NCBI RefSeq assembly: GCF_003050965.1
Contig: NZ_QAOU01000003.1
Span: 186,001 to 250,000, forward strand
Length of the DNA stretch: 64,000 bases
Source of the DNA: Nitrosospira sp. Nsp2
Lineage (GTDB): Bacteria > Pseudomonadota > Gammaproteobacteria > Burkholderiales > Nitrosomonadaceae
Direction: 5' to 3'
Below the pieces are notes generated by a model, which saw only the letters and a list, made by a program, of their open reading frames with translations, did no database searches and had not been told where the DNA came from. Below, piece after piece: positions 26,278-38,000 of the stretch. The translations under genes and the position numbers were made by a program. Each line of letters opens with the position of its first letter. Position 1 is the stretch's first letter.

Positions 26278-27714
26278 TCACGCCTTTCGGTACTCGCCTA
26301 CCTTGACAATTTTCATGGTATTGGTTCCTCCCGCCTTCCCCACTGGCTCGCCAATGGTCATGAGGATCAGGTCACCGTTCCGTACCACGCCACGCTTGAG
26401 CAGTTCGTTTTCAGCATGGTTCAATATGATTTCAGGATCGTTCGAGCCGCCACCGAACTTTACCGGGTAGACGCCCCGGAACAGTGTCATCTTACGGCGA
26501 GTATCTTCTTGCGGGCTGAGAGCGAATATAGGAACATTCGAACTTCTGCGCGACATTAATAATACCGTTCTTCCGCTCTGCGTAAGCGCCGCGATTGCGC
26601 GGATTTTCAAGCCTCCTGCGGTGAACATGGTGGCGCGGGCGACGGCCTCTTCTATAGTTTCTGGAAGCTCCCCCTGCAGCCGGCGGTTTTCGCCGCTTAC
26701 CAGATACTCCTTTTCTGCTTCCAGGCAGACTCTAGCCATAGCTGCAACCGCTTCTACGGGGTACTGTCCCGACGCGGATTCGGCTGAAAGCATTACTGCG
26801 TCGGTACCATCCAGCACCGCGTTCGCTACATCGGATACTTCTGCGCGGGTTGGAATCGGACTGCTGACCATTGATTCCATCATTTGCGTGGCAGTCACCA
26901 CCAGTTTATTGTTGGCGCGAGCGGTTCGGATCATGCGCTTCTGTAGCGCAGGCACGACCGCGTCACCTACTTCCACAGCAAGATCTCCACGCGCCACCAT
27001 GATAGCGTCGGAAGCCAACAATATATCATCCAGCGCAAGAATCGCCTCCGATCTCTCGATCTTCGCCATCAGCAGGCTCTTGCCACCCGCGTCCCGCATT
27101 ACGTCCCGCGCCCAGCGCATGTCGTCACCTGAGCGGGGGAACGATACGGCGAGATAGTCGGCTTTAAGCGCTGCTGCAGTTTTGATATCTTCCACATCCT
27201 TGCCGGTAAGGGCAGGCGCGCTAAGTCCGCCGCCCTTGCGGTTGATACCCTTATTGTTGGACAAGATACCGCCTTGCTCAACCACGCAATATACCTGGCC
27301 TCCCACAACCTCTGAAACACCGAGTACGATACGGCCATCGTCCAGCATCAGTGTGGCGCCGGTTTCTACATCGTTCGGCAGCTCCTTATAATCCAGCCCT
27401 ACCCGTTCCTGATCACCCAAGGCACACTCGGCGTCCAGTATGAATTTATCGCCGGTCTTTAGAAAAATCTTGCCGGATTCAAATTTGCCGATACGGATTT
27501 TTGGGCCCTGCAAATCTGCGAGCACACCTACGGCATGACCTGCGGCCCGTGCCAGGGATCGGGTCAATTCAGCATATTCGATGTGTTCTTCCCGTGTGCC
27601 GTGAGAAAAATTGATACGGACGACGTCGACCCCGGCATTAATCATTCGCTCAAGAACCTTGGGATCCTTGCATGCGGGGCCAAGTGTTGCGACTATTTTT
27701 GTTCTTCGAATCAT
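26278..27714 (-). CDS. pyk: Pyruvate kinase
   Basis: Converts phosphoenolpyruvate and ADP to pyruvate and ATP. The 478-residue enzyme has [12 protein letters not shown] at the start, [22 protein letters not shown], the catalytic stretch [36 protein letters not shown] and the C-terminal allosteric domain. It sits between pgk (upstream, 31 bp) and fba (downstream, 100 bp), giving a lower-glycolysis/Calvin-cycle cluster in one direction. Confidence 0.96.
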   Translation of the reverse strand: MIRRTKIVATLGPACKDPKVLERMINAGVDVVRINFSHGTREEHIEYAELTRSLARAAGHAVGVLADLQGPKIRIGKFESGKIFLKTGDKFILDAECALGDQERVGLDYKELPNDVETGATLMLDDGRIVLGVSEVVGGQVYCVVEQGGILSNNKGINRKGGGLSAPALTGKDVEDIKTAAALKADYLAVSFPRSGDDMRWARDVMRDAGGKSLLMAKIERSEAILALDDILLASDAIMVARGDLAVEVGDAVVPALQKRMIRTARANNKLVVTATQMMESMVSSPIPTRAEVSDVANAVLDGTDAVMLSAESASGQYPVEAVAAMARVCLEAEKEYLVSGENRRLQGELPETIEEAVARATMFTAGGLKIRAIAALTQSGRTVLLMSRRSSNVPIFALSPQEDTRRKMTLFRGVYPVKFGGGSNDPEIILNHAENELLKRGVVRNGDLILMTIGEPVGKAGGTNTMKIVKVGEYRKA

Positions 27715-27745
27715 ATTTTATAGGAGGGTAGTGGACACGCGGCCG

Positions 27746-28936
27746 TCAGCTGCGCTTCTCACCAGCCCGCTGTTCGAGTATCTCCACAGCAGGCAGCTTC
27801 TTTCCTTCCAGAAATTCCAAAAATGCGCCCCCGGCAGTCGATATATAAGATACCTTGTCATAGATATCGTACTTCTGAATCGCAGCGATGGTGTCGCCGC
27901 CACCAGCGAGGGTGAACGCCTTGGTTTCCGCAATCGCCATGGCAACCGTGCGCGTTCCCGCGCCGAACTGATCGAACTCAAATACCCCAACCGGCCCATT
28001 CCACACAACCGTACCGGCTTTCATGATGATGTCGGCCAACTCTTGCGCACTTTTCGGGCCGATGTCAAAAATCATTTCGTCATCGGACACGGAATCCGCA
28101 TCTTTCAATATTGCTGGTTCGTTCGCATCAAATTTCTTTCCGACCACGACGTCCACTGCGATTGGTATCCTGGCATTGCGTTTCGCCATCTTATCCATAA
28201 GCATTTTTGCGGTTGGGACGAGATCGTCTTCGCATAACGATTTTCCCACGTTCTTTCCCGCAGCGTTGAGGAACGTATTCGCTATGCCCCCCCCTACCAC
28301 CAGTTGATCTACCTTCTCCGAAAGCGACTCCAATACTGTGAGCTTTGTCGAGACCTTCGAACCCCCCACGATCGCTATCATGGGCCGCGCAGGGTTCAGG
28401 AGGGCTTTGGTGAGGGCTTCGAGCTCTTCTGTCAGGAGAATTCCGGCACAGGCAACGGGGGCATATTTGGCGATGCCGTAGGTCGACGCTTCGGCGCGGT
28501 GCGCGGTGCCGAAGGCATCCATTACGAACACGTCGCATAGCTGGGCATATTTTCGCGCAGTCTCATCGAGATTTTTTTTCTCGCCCTTATTGATGCGGCA
28601 GTTTTCCAGGACCACCAGTTCGCCATCCGCTATTTCGAAATCATCTTCTACCCAATCCTTGATTAAACGTACGGGCTTGCCCAGGCGGGCAGCGATGTTG
28701 TCGGCAACCGGCTTGAGCGAATTTTCTTCAGACCATACGCCCTCTTCGGGGCGGCCCAGGTGTGAGGTGACCATCACTTTGGCCCCCTGCTGAAGGCAAT
28801 AGTTGATGGTCGCCATGGAAGCTGCAATACGCGCGTCGGAGGTTACCTTGCCCTCCTTTACGGGTACGTTTAGATCGGCTCGAATAAAAACGCGCTTGCC
28901 CTTAAGATCGAGGTCGGTGACTTTTATGACGGACAC
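27746..28936 (-). CDS. pgk: Phosphoglycerate kinase
   Basis: Transfers phosphate between 3-phosphoglycerate/ATP and 1,3-bisphosphoglycerate. The 396 residues show [18 protein letters not shown] (substrate aspartates), [42 protein letters not shown], and the nucleotide loop [19 protein letters not shown] and [11 protein letters not shown]. One copy between gap and pyk. Used in the reductive direction during CO2 fixation if the host is an autotroph, as suspected. Confidence 0.96.
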   Translation of the reverse strand: MSVIKVTDLDLKGKRVFIRADLNVPVKEGKVTSDARIAASMATINYCLQQGAKVMVTSHLGRPEEGVWSEENSLKPVADNIAARLGKPVRLIKDWVEDDFEIADGELVVLENCRINKGEKKNLDETARKYAQLCDVFVMDAFGTAHRAEASTYGIAKYAPVACAGILLTEELEALTKALLNPARPMIAIVGGSKVSTKLTVLESLSEKVDQLVVGGGIANTFLNAAGKNVGKSLCEDDLVPTAKMLMDKMAKRNARIPIAVDVVVGKKFDANEPAILKDADSVSDDEMIFDIGPKSAQELADIIMKAGTVVWNGPVGVFEFDQFGAGTRTVAMAIAETKAFTLAGGGDTIAAIQKYDIYDKVSYISTAGGAFLEFLEGKKLPAVEILEQRAGEKRS

Positions 28937-29059
28937 TGATGACTCCAGATTTGGGATGGTATAAGGATGACTATGGACTTTCCTTCCTATCGAAGGAATA
29001 GAGGCGTGGGGAGGGATTGGTGAGAATTACTTCAATCCCTGCCCTTCGTTTCGGACGGA

Positions 29060-30142
<1,083 letters not shown>

Positions 30143-32158
30143 CTAAAGTACGCTATTTACGGCTTTCACCACATTCTCAACAGTGAAGCCGAAGTGCTTG
30201 AAAAGTTCCCCTGCCGGCGCTGACTCGCCAAATGTATCAATCCCGACAACCGCGCCTTCAAGCCCCACATATTTCCGCCAGTAATCGGTGATACCTGCCT
30301 CCACCGCAACGCGTCCTATGCCCTTGGGCAAAACGCTATCCTTATACTCCTGATCCTGCTTGTCGAACACATTCGTGCAGGGCATGGACACAACGCGTAC
30401 CTGAATGCCGGTCTCCGCGAGCGCTTTTTGCGCCATCATAGCCAACGCAACTTCAGATCCGGTGGCGATAATGACTGCCCGGGGTTTTCCGTCCGCAGCT
30501 TCCGACAGAATGTAGCCTCCCTTGTCAATCTGCTTGATCAGCGCTGCATCACGTTTCTGGAAAGGAAGGTTTTGTCGGCTGAAAATCAGAATCGAAGGGC
30601 CATCCCTGCGTTCAATCGCGCGTGCCCAGGCAACGGTCGACTCGACCGTATCGCAGGGACGCCACACATTCATGTTGGGAATATAGCGCAGGGTTGCAGT
30701 CTGCTCTACGGGTTGATGCGTGGGGCCGTCCTCGCCCAACCCGATCGAATCGTGGGTGTATACGAAAAGGCAACGAATTTTCATCAGCGCCGCCATACGC
30801 AACGAGTTGCGAGCATATTCGGAAAACATGAGGAAGGTCGCCCCGTAGGGGATAATGCCGCCATGCAACGACATCCCGTTCATCATGGCGCTCATGCCGA
30901 ATTCCCGCACACCATAGTATATATAGTTGCCACCATTTTTTTGGGTTATGCCTTTGGAGCCTGACCAAAGGGTAAGATTGGACCCGGCCAGATCTGCGGA
31001 GCCGCCGACCAGTTCGGGCAATGCCGGGGCAATACCTTCAATGGCGTTTTGCGAGGCCTTGCGGCTGGCAATGGTTTCTTCCTTCGCATTTACCCGGGCG
31101 ATCAGTCCTTCTACGTGTTCGCTCCAGTCGTCCGGCAAGTCGCCGCCCATGCGCCGCGTGAACTCGGCTGCCTCGGCGGGATATTTCTCGGAATACTCAG
31201 CAAACCTGCGGTTCCATTCATCCTCCAGCCCTTGGCCTTTGGAACGGGCGTCCCACATTTCATAAACGTCGGTTGGAATTTCAAACGGCAGATAATTCCA
31301 CCCGATATGGGGCCGCGTTGCGGCAATTTCCAGGTCGCCCAGCGCCGCGCCATGAACCTCGTGAGTATTGGCCTTATTGGGGGAACCCATGCCGATTACC
31401 GTTTTGCAACAGATCATCGATGGTTTGTCGCCAGCCTGCTTGGCGGCTTCGATAGCGGCCTCTATTGCTACCGGATCGTGCCCGTTGACATCAGGCACCA
31501 CATGCCAGCCGTATGCTTCGAAGCGCTTGGGTGTGTCGTCGGTAAACCATCCTTCCACGTGGCCATCTATCGAGATACCATTGTCGTCGTAAAAGCAGAT
31601 CAGCTTACCTAATCCAAGCGTACCCGCTAGAGAGCAGGCTTCATGGGAAATGCCTTCCATCAGACAGCCATCACCCAAGAATACGTAAGTATAGTGGTTG
31701 ACGATATCAAAGCCGGGGCGGTTAAACTCTGTAGCCAGGATTTTTTCCGCAAGCGCCATACCCACTGCATTTGTAATCCCCTGCCCCAACGGTCCGGTAG
31801 TGGTTTCCACACCAGGGGTGTATCCATACTCCGGATGGCCTGGTGTTTTGGAGTGAAGCTGCCGGAAGCGTTTGATCTCCTCCATCGGCAGGTCATAGCC
31901 CGTCAGGTGCAGCAAGGCATAGATCAACATCGAGCCATGTCCGTTGGACAGCACGAACCGATCGCGGTCAGCCCACTCTGGATTTGCGGGATTGTGGCGC
32001 AAGTGATGAATCCACAACACCTCAGCTATTTCTGCCATACCCATCGGCATGCCGGGGTGACCCGAATTGGCTTTTTGCACGGCATCCATGGCCAGTGCAC
32101 GAATAGCGCTGGTAAGGTTTTTGAAAACCGGCGCGTCAAAATCTCTAAATGTTCCCAT
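30143..32158 (-). CDS. tkt: Transketolase
   Basis: Thiamine-diphosphate enzyme of the Calvin and pentose-phosphate cycles. About 671 residues with [20 protein letters not shown] (N-terminal), [12 protein letters not shown] (TPP/Mg motif), the pyrimidine domain RFIPNM-like region, [19 protein letters not shown] and the C-terminal ketoacid domain. ATG 32158 has GGGAGT about 9 nt upstream; the frame is open 12 codons further without a ribosome site. First gene of tkt-gap-pgk-pyk-fba. The three preceding genes on this strand end at ntrX 152 bp upstream of the open frame. Confidence 0.95.
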   Translation of the reverse strand: MGTFRDFDAPVFKNLTSAIRALAMDAVQKANSGHPGMPMGMAEIAEVLWIHHLRHNPANPEWADRDRFVLSNGHGSMLIYALLHLTGYDLPMEEIKRFRQLHSKTPGHPEYGYTPGVETTTGPLGQGITNAVGMALAEKILATEFNRPGFDIVNHYTYVFLGDGCLMEGISHEACSLAGTLGLGKLICFYDDNGISIDGHVEGWFTDDTPKRFEAYGWHVVPDVNGHDPVAIEAAIEAAKQAGDKPSMICCKTVIGMGSPNKANTHEVHGAALGDLEIAATRPHIGWNYLPFEIPTDVYEMWDARSKGQGLEDEWNRRFAEYSEKYPAEAAEFTRRMGGDLPDDWSEHVEGLIARVNAKEETIASRKASQNAIEGIAPALPELVGGSADLAGSNLTLWSGSKGITQKNGGNYIYYGVREFGMSAMMNGMSLHGGIIPYGATFLMFSEYARNSLRMAALMKIRCLFVYTHDSIGLGEDGPTHQPVEQTATLRYIPNMNVWRPCDTVESTVAWARAIERRDGPSILIFSRQNLPFQKRDAALIKQIDKGGYILSEAADGKPRAVIIATGSEVALAMMAQKALAETGIQVRVVSMPCTNVFDKQDQEYKDSVLPKGIGRVAVEAGITDYWRKYVGLEGAVVGIDTFGESAPAGELFKHFGFTVENVVKAVNSVL

Positions 32159-32346
32159 GACCACGGACTCCCTTGTTCTACAGATAAGGCACATAAAAAC
32201 ACCGCTCCCTAACCCGGGTAGCGGTGCGGGTCGGCAAAGCCACTATTATCGCTTAAGATACGATGTCAGACAATATGACAATCTAGGGCAGTCTCGGTGG
32301 AAGCGGGCGAAATATGCATGGCAGCGCGATAACAGTCATTAATTCT

Positions 32347-33597
32347 TCAGTGACTCCGCAATTTGAGCCCCAACAGCTTGAGCTTGCGGTAAAGATGCGT
32401 GCGTTCCAATCCGGCGCGTTCCGCGACCCGGGTCATGTTGCCGTTTTCCTGGTCTATGAGCTGTTCAAAGTAGGCCTTCTCAAACATATCACGTGCTTCA
32501 CGTAACGGAAGGTTGAGCGGGATGCCCCCCACTGCCTGTGGGGGCGAGGAAGACGCAAGTATCTGTTTAACGTCATCGGCCGATATCTCGTCGCCAGCAC
32601 AGGTTAATGCGAGCGAATGCACGATACCGGTGAGTTGCGCGAGATTGCCGGGCCAGTCGTGATTGCGTAAGCAATTAAGCGCGGCCGTGCTGAATTGCCG
32701 CAGAGGAGCTTCGCCCGACTCGATATCGCGGGAAAGTATCTGGGTTGCGAGCTCGGGAATATCCTCCCTGTGCTCCCTTAACGCGGGAACATTTATGCAA
32801 AGACCGCTCAAGAGTTCATAAAGCCTCGTGTCGTAACCGCCTTGCGCGGCGAGCTCCGCCAGCGGGGTCGAAGTGACGCACACCAGTCGTACGTTATACT
32901 TTTCCAGTTTGCCTAACAGCAGCAGTAATCCCTTTTGAGCCAGCCTGTTAAGATCTCCGATTTCCTTGAGGAAAAGCAATCCGCCTTTTGCCTGCTCAAG
33001 CAAGTCAAACGGAGCATTCGCGAGAGTGGTGAGCGTATCGGGCTCCACCCAGGGCGTATTGGGCCGGTGCAGAAACCGTGCGCAGACATCCACACCGGTT
33101 CCCGGTTCACTGGTGAGCAGGAGGGGAGCTCTAAGGTTGACTACCTGTTCCAGTCTTTTTTTCAGGTCGGCGATGATGGGCCCCTTGCCCAGACTGGCGA
33201 GAGGAAGCGTCATCCGAGGGTTCGGTTGGCCTCCCCGCAGGGCGCGTCCTACGGTGCTCAGCAGCTTCTGTAAGGGCACGGGCTTCTCAAGATAGCCGGA
33301 TGCACCCATGCGGGTTGCTTCTATCGCCGTATCGATGGTGCCATGCCCTGACATCATCACTACCGGCATCGTGAGCAATCCGCTGCTCGCCCATTCTTTC
33401 AGCAGGGTGATGCCGTCGGTGTCCGGCATCCAGATATCCAGCAAAACAAGATCGGGCCGAGCCTGCTTACGCCAGCTCCGCGCCTGCCCGGCATTCTCCG
33501 CCAGCGCGACCCGATAACCTTCGTCACGCAGGATTTCCGACAACAACTCACGTATGCCGATCTCATCATCAACGACCAGAATTGTATTGTTACTCAT
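32347..33597 (-). CDS. ntrX: NtrX-like response regulator with degenerate AAA+ domain
   Basis: A 416-residue regulator paired with the NtrY kinase encoded just upstream. Receiver domain 1-~120 is intact (VVDDEIGIREL, phosphoacceptor in LVLLDIWMPD, LEKPVPLQKLL). The central domain has the shape of a sigma-54 activator AAA+ module but lacks its working parts: Walker A reads SEPGTGVDVCA with no lysine, Walker B reads LLFLKEIGDLN with Lys for the first Asp, and no GAFTGA loop exists. The C-terminal Fis-type HTH is intact (NMTRVAERAGLERTHLYRKLKLLGL). It probably binds DNA without ATP-driven sigma-54 activation. Such degeneration may be normal for betaproteobacterial NtrX. Confidence 0.88.
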   Translation of the reverse strand: MSNNTILVVDDEIGIRELLSEILRDEGYRVALAENAGQARSWRKQARPDLVLLDIWMPDTDGITLLKEWASSGLLTMPVVMMSGHGTIDTAIEATRMGASGYLEKPVPLQKLLSTVGRALRGGQPNPRMTLPLASLGKGPIIADLKKRLEQVVNLRAPLLLTSEPGTGVDVCARFLHRPNTPWVEPDTLTTLANAPFDLLEQAKGGLLFLKEIGDLNRLAQKGLLLLLGKLEKYNVRLVCVTSTPLAELAAQGGYDTRLYELLSGLCINVPALREHREDIPELATQILSRDIESGEAPLRQFSTAALNCLRNHDWPGNLAQLTGIVHSLALTCAGDEISADDVKQILASSSPPQAVGGIPLNLPLREARDMFEKAYFEQLIDQENGNMTRVAERAGLERTHLYRKLKLLGLKLRSH

Positions 33598-33666
33598 ATT
33601 TCAACAGCCAGGTCTCACTGACGATATGTGTGATTATCTCTTGTTTGATGTTAGGGCCAGGGAAAG

Positions 33667-35832
33667 TCATTTGGCTTCCCGGTAGGCCGTCACACCCTCA
33701 CTCATCAAAACCGGGAGGGTAATTGCGATCCGTGCGCCGCGGGGTCGGATATTTTCAATTTTTATCGTACCACTATGTTCTTCAACTATTTTCTTGACGA
33801 TAGGCAGACCCAGACCGGTGCCTTTTGTTTTCGTCGTTACATAGGGCTCGAACACTCGCGCTTTCACTTGTTCAGGGAAGCCTCCTCCGTTGTCACTTAC
33901 GCTGAACCGCACCCCTTCCGGTACGATCTCCGTTCGTACCATGATTGCTGGATCAAGTGTGCCTGCAAGCGTATCCAGCGCATTCTGCAAGAGATTGTGG
34001 ATAACTTGCCGCAAACGCGCGGAGTCTCCTCTTACCGCCGGTAAATCTGAAGCCAGTGCCAGGTCGATATGCGGTTGTGGAACGTCGGACACGACTGCGC
34101 TGGAGGCCTCGTACAGCGCAAGCACTTCCCGCACCAAAGCGTTGAGATCCAGTAAATGAAATTCCAGTTCCGGCGCGCGGGCGTACTCGCTGAACTCATT
34201 CACCATCTTTTTAAGGGCTTCAACCTGGTTAACAATTGTGTCAGTAGATCGCTTCAGGATTTGCGCATCCTCCTTGCTGAGCCTCCCCGCGAGCTTGTGC
34301 TGCACGCGTTCGGCGGAGAGTTGTATCGGAGTCAGAGGGTTTTTGATTTCGTGCGCCAGGCGTCGCGCGACCTCTCCCCACGCGGCAATGCGCTGAGCCT
34401 GTAACAAGTTGGTGACATCGTCGAAGACGACGACGCCACCCCCCCCCGAAACCTGGGGCAGACGGGTCCCCCGCAACAGCAAGACTTGGTGGACGCCGTC
34501 TCGTGGGCGTTCTACCTGGCATTGCCATTCCTCCCTATTTTCAGAGCGGAATCCTTCAAGAATCCCCGTGATGAACGATATCAGTCGAGGTTGGCGCGCT
34601 GCGCACTCGGCGATAGTCAGACCCTTCAGGCCGGACAAGGACACATTCAGGATTTGTTCGGCGCTTAAATTCGCGGTGCGCATGCGCAGGCCTTTATCAA
34701 ATACCAGCACTCCGGACGAAAGGTTGGCCAATATGTTTTCCAGGTAAGCTCTCGCACTTTCCACCTCCTGTTGGTTGCGCTGTGCAGTCATGCGGGCTTC
34801 TTCCAACTGCTGAGTCATAAGATTGAATGATTCGGTCAACACGCCCAATTCATCCCGGCTTCGCACTGGATGGCGTCTGCTGAAGTCGCCCTGGGCAACT
34901 GCTCGGGTGCCTTCAGCCAGCATACCCAGAGGCGCGCTTAGACGCTCGCTGATAAGAAATGCTGCGGCCAAAGCGGAGAAGAGGGAGAGCAGCAGCGCGA
35001 GCGTGAGTGTCACCCCATAAAGGCTTTTCAATCCTTCCCGCGATAGGAGCAATTCCTGGTAATCGCGATACGCAGCCTGCACGATCTCTGCATCTTCGGC
35101 CAGCGGTTCAGGTACCTGTTGGAGCAGTTGCAGGACATGGGCATTTTCCGTCGGGCCCCGCGGATCGATTAACGCGAGAACCCTTAAATACAAACCCTTG
35201 TCAGGAATCGACTCAACCGAGCTGTGTAATTTTTCCATTTGAACTTCACGCATGGTTTCCATGCTTAATGCTTCTGGAACACGCCCGGAACTGTTCTCAT
35301 CCGTGGAAGCCAGCACGCTCCCATCCTGGTTGAACAGCGTTGCTTCCTGTACCTGTGATTGTTCGAGGAGTTTATTGAGCGCCGGCACTAGCGGATCGGA
35401 GGCGGATAGCGTCACGGCCGCAGCCCCGGCCATGTAACGCAATTCCTCCAAACGGTTGTCGAGGATTTTGCGTCCCAGATTCAGGCCACCTTCCAGCGCC
35501 CGGTCGACCTTGACATCGAACCAGGATTCGATACTTTTCCCTAGAAATTGTACCGATACGGCATATACCAGCGCACCCGGAAGAACGGCCATTAGTGAAA
35601 AGATCAGCAGCAGGCGCAGCGCCAGTCTCGAACCGAATACGCCCGCATTCAGCCTGCGTCTGAGTCTCCATAACAAATACCCTACTACGCCCATCAGAAA
35701 CAGCACGAAGCCGACATTAAGCCGGATCAGAAGCCTGTATTTGCGTTCGAACAGATCGGTATCAGCTCCTGCACTAGCCAGTAGAAAAAGCATGACTGCA
35801 CCCAGTCCGGCGCTGATAATGATGACGTATTT
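33667..35832 (-). CDS. ntrY: NtrY-like sensor histidine kinase
   Basis: A ~721-residue inner-membrane kinase. Helices at the N-terminus (MLFLLASAGA; VLFLMGVVGYLLWRL; LLLIFSLMAVLPGALVY) precede a periplasmic region, a further helix (TLALLLSLFSALAAAFLI), HAMP (GTRAVAQGDFSRRHPV), PAS (ILANLSSGVLVFDKGL), HisKA (WGEVARRLAHEIKNPLTPIQLSAERV, phospho-His in AHEIKNP) and HATPase (LLQNALDTL, GLGLPIVKKIVEEHSG). Partner of ntrX, 70 bp downstream. Annotated start is GTG at 35835 whose TGA-overlap partner is a small upstream frame. Signal sensed is unknown; NtrYX systems respond to redox or nitrogen status. Confidence 0.92.
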   Translation of the reverse strand, partial: KYVIIISAGLGAVMLFLLASAGADTDLFERKYRLLIRLNVGFVLFLMGVVGYLLWRLRRRLNAGVFGSRLALRLLLIFSLMAVLPGALVYAVSVQFLGKSIESWFDVKVDRALEGGLNLGRKILDNRLEELRYMAGAAAVTLSASDPLVPALNKLLEQSQVQEATLFNQDGSVLASTDENSSGRVPEALSMETMREVQMEKLHSSVESIPDKGLYLRVLALIDPRGPTENAHVLQLLQQVPEPLAEDAEIVQAAYRDYQELLLSREGLKSLYGVTLTLALLLSLFSALAAAFLISERLSAPLGMLAEGTRAVAQGDFSRRHPVRSRDELGVLTESFNLMTQQLEEARMTAQRNQQEVESARAYLENILANLSSGVLVFDKGLRMRTANLSAEQILNVSLSGLKGLTIAECAARQPRLISFITGILEGFRSENREEWQCQVERPRDGVHQVLLLRGTRLPQVSGGGGVVVFDDVTNLLQAQRIAAWGEVARRLAHEIKNPLTPIQLSAERVQHKLAGRLSKEDAQILKRSTDTIVNQVEALKKMVNEFSEYARAPELEFHLLDLNALVREVLALYEASSAVVSDVPQPHIDLALASDLPAVRGDSARLRQVIHNLLQNALDTLAGTLDPAIMVRTEIVPEGVRFSVSDNGGGFPEQVKARVFEPYVTTKTKGTGLGLPIVKKIVEEHSGTIKIENIRPRGARIAITLPVLMSEGVTAYREAK

Positions 35833-36014
35833 CACGGTTGGCTACTGTCTCGACCTAAGCGGAAGCGCTGGAAAAGCGCGTGTACGCGACGCAGCGTTAC
35901 ATAACGGGACCAGTGCGAGGCGAGAAACGGCGGTTTCCCTGCGCTTAGTGCGTGAAAAAGCAAGCAGCCAGCGAAACCTGCCCGTTTAAGGTTACGGTAA
36001 AACCGACCGCTCAA
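35832..36014 (-). CDS. Candidate 60-residue protein between DUF4390 and ntrY
   Basis: A basic 60-residue frame fills the 175-bp space between two genes. Its TTG start overlaps the DUF4390 stop (TTGA) and its TGA overlaps the GTG of ntrY (GTGA), so ribosomes could pass from one gene to the next. The sequence begins MSGRFYRNLKRAGFAGCLLF and has a short hydrophobic patch but no known domain. There is no clear ribosome site. Either a small coupled gene or a chance opening; evidence is positional only. Confidence 0.3.
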   Translation of the reverse strand: MSGRFYRNLKRAGFAGCLLFHALSAGKPPFLASHWSRYVTLRRVHALFQRFRLGRDSSQP

Positions 36015-36736
36015 AGGGTGGCACTCCCGGATAGCGCAACCAGCACGGGTGCGAGCGCCGCGACGTGTTTCGTATATCGTTCGAATATCCCGATTTTATG
36101 AGTAGCGCTCTCTACGGTCGATTTCTGGGATTCCTTAGGCGATGGCAGTCTCGTACTCCACCGTATCATGCCGGTACTCAAGTCCCACTCTCTTGATCCC
36201 AGCGTTTCCACTTGAAACGGTTTGGGCAGCGCCGATATATCCAGACGCATGCGCATTTCCACGGTGTATTCCATGTCGGGCCTGAGCCCGTTACTTGGAA
36301 TGATTGGACGGTTGCGTACACGGCCGAGCGCTTGCAGGGCTTCCTTGAGGGTACCGAAGTTCTGCGAAAACGTTCCTCTGCTCAAGCGGTATTGACGGGT
36401 TAGCGCGTAGTAGCTCAACCCTTCCCGCACCCTGCTTTGGGCGACTCTCTCGTCCAGCCAATACCAACGTGCACTTACCAGGTTGAGTTCAGTCACAAAA
36501 TACAGCACGATGCCCTTCTCAAGTGCGTGTTCCAATTTGTGATTGAGCGTAATCTCGAAATCGGCGTCGAACTGATATCCTTCTTCGGCAGCTTCCACCG
36601 TCACCAACTTCACCTGTATGCCGCCTTCCGCATGAGCTATGCCCGCCGGCAGCAGCGCTAGGGTCAGCAGCACGACCAACGCCACGCGCAGCTGCCGAAA
36701 GACATGAAAGGCGTCAGACTTTAAGCACCAGAGCAT
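36011..36736 (-). CDS. DUF4390 domain-containing exported protein
   Basis: A protein of up to 241 residues with an N-terminal signal or anchor (LRVALVVLLTLALLPAGIAHA), then an immunoglobulin-like exported domain typical of DUF4390: FDADFEITLNHKLEHALEKGIVLYF, WYWLDERVAQ, YYALTRQYRLSRGTFSQNF and MEYTVEMRMRLDISALPKPF. DUF4390 genes sit beside rsmB and ntrYX in many betaproteobacteria, and no biochemical role is known. The start overlaps the rsmB 3' end by 23 bp; an internal GTG just before the signal is an alternative. Confidence 0.85.
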   Translation of the reverse strand: MLWCLKSDAFHVFRQLRVALVVLLTLALLPAGIAHAEGGIQVKLVTVEAAEEGYQFDADFEITLNHKLEHALEKGIVLYFVTELNLVSARWYWLDERVAQSRVREGLSYYALTRQYRLSRGTFSQNFGTLKEALQALGRVRNRPIIPSNGLRPDMEYTVEMRMRLDISALPKPFQVETLGSREWDLSTGMIRWSTRLPSPKESQKSTVESATHKIGIFERYTKHVAALAPVLVALSGSATL

Positions 36737-38000
36737 AAAAGAAACCGTCGTGATGGGAATCGGGCAGTAGTTGCCCGTCAGTTATTTCAGCCCGGGAAAG
36801 GGGCAGCGTCCGTGCATCCGCATGGCGGCGCAAAAACTCTTCCACTTGCAGCCCGTTTTCCTCGGTAAATACCGAACAGGTGACGTAGAGTAATTTACCA
36901 CCCCTGCTCAGCATCGGCCACAGCGCCTCGAGGATTTCCCGTTGCTTTGCGGCAAACTGCGAAAGGTCGCTTTCGCGCCTTAGCCATTTGATATCCGGAT
37001 GACGACGCGTAACTCCCGAAGCAGAGCAAGGAACATCAGCCAGAATGCGGTCGAATTGATTTCCATCCCACCACTGCGCAGGTTGCGAGGCATCGCCATG
37101 AATTACTCGATGGGCTTTCAATCCCAATCGAGAGAAATTGCGCGTCACGCGAGCCAATCTGTTGTTATCACTGTCGAGCACAGTTAAGTCGACTTCAGCC
37201 AACTCCAACAAGTGCGCGCTTTTGCCGCCGGGAGCGGCGCAAGCATCCAGCACCCGGTCGTTGTCAGATACCTCCAATAATTTGGCCGCCAGTTGCGCAC
37301 CCGCATCCTGGACCGACACTAAGCCCTCGCCAAAACCAGGTAGCTTTTCCACCGGCACTGGCTGCTCGAGTTCGAGCGCATCTTCGCCCGCTAGCCGCGC
37401 ACTCATATTACTCTGGCTGAGACGTTCTAGATATTCCGCAACTGTAGTCTTTCGCCGGTTGATTCTCAATGTCATAGACGGGCGAAGGTTGCTCGCCTCC
37501 AGTACCGCCTGATAACGCTCCGGATATTGGATGCGAAGCTTATCGATCCACCATTGGGGATGAGAATAGCGTCCTACCTCGCTCTCGCTTGATTCCTGCA
37601 AGAGTGTCGAATGCTGGCGGAGGAAATTGCGCAGTACCGCATTGACCAATCCCTGAAGACCCGTGCTACCGTGTGCCCCTTGAGAAGCGGATACTGCGTT
37701 GTCCACAACCGCATGCGGGGCAGCCTTGCTGTATTCCAGTTGGTATAAGGCGACTAGCAATAAATAGACGGTGTCCTTGTTCTTCAGCGGCTTTTTCAGC
37801 AACAAGCCGAGTATTGCGTGAAGTTGACCATAAAAGCGCAGCACGCCGTAGCTCAGATCTTGAATTGCGCCCCGTTGCTGCTCGGTCAGGTCGGCGTGTT
37901 TGTGCCAGAGGTCCTGCAACACCGCCGTCAAACTTGCCCCCGCCAATACTCTACCCACCGTCGCAGCAGCGAGACGCTGAGTTTTAATCATTTGCGGCAT
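36714..38000 (-). CDS. rsmB: 16S rRNA (cytosine-967 C5) methyltransferase RsmB
   Basis: Methylates C967 of 16S rRNA. The 428 residues divide into an N-terminal NusB-like RNA-binding domain (~1-140; AAATVGRVLAGASL, YLLLVALYQLEY, GLVNAVLRNFLR) and a Rossmann methyltransferase domain with DACAAPGGKSAHLLEL (SAM site), ADVPCSASGVTRRHPDIKWLR (catalytic Cys region) and VTCSVFTEENG. Its start overlaps fmt by 13 bp. Part of the betaproteobacterial def/fmt/rsmB/ntrYX run. Confidence 0.95.
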   Translation of the reverse strand: MPQMIKTQRLAAATVGRVLAGASLTAVLQDLWHKHADLTEQQRGAIQDLSYGVLRFYGQLHAILGLLLKKPLKNKDTVYLLLVALYQLEYSKAAPHAVVDNAVSASQGAHGSTGLQGLVNAVLRNFLRQHSTLLQESSESEVGRYSHPQWWIDKLRIQYPERYQAVLEASNLRPSMTLRINRRKTTVAEYLERLSQSNMSARLAGEDALELEQPVPVEKLPGFGEGLVSVQDAGAQLAAKLLEVSDNDRVLDACAAPGGKSAHLLELAEVDLTVLDSDNNRLARVTRNFSRLGLKAHRVIHGDASQPAQWWDGNQFDRILADVPCSASGVTRRHPDIKWLRRESDLSQFAAKQREILEALWPMLSRGGKLLYVTCSVFTEENGLQVEEFLRRHADARTLPLSRAEITDGQLLPDSHHDGFFYALVLKV

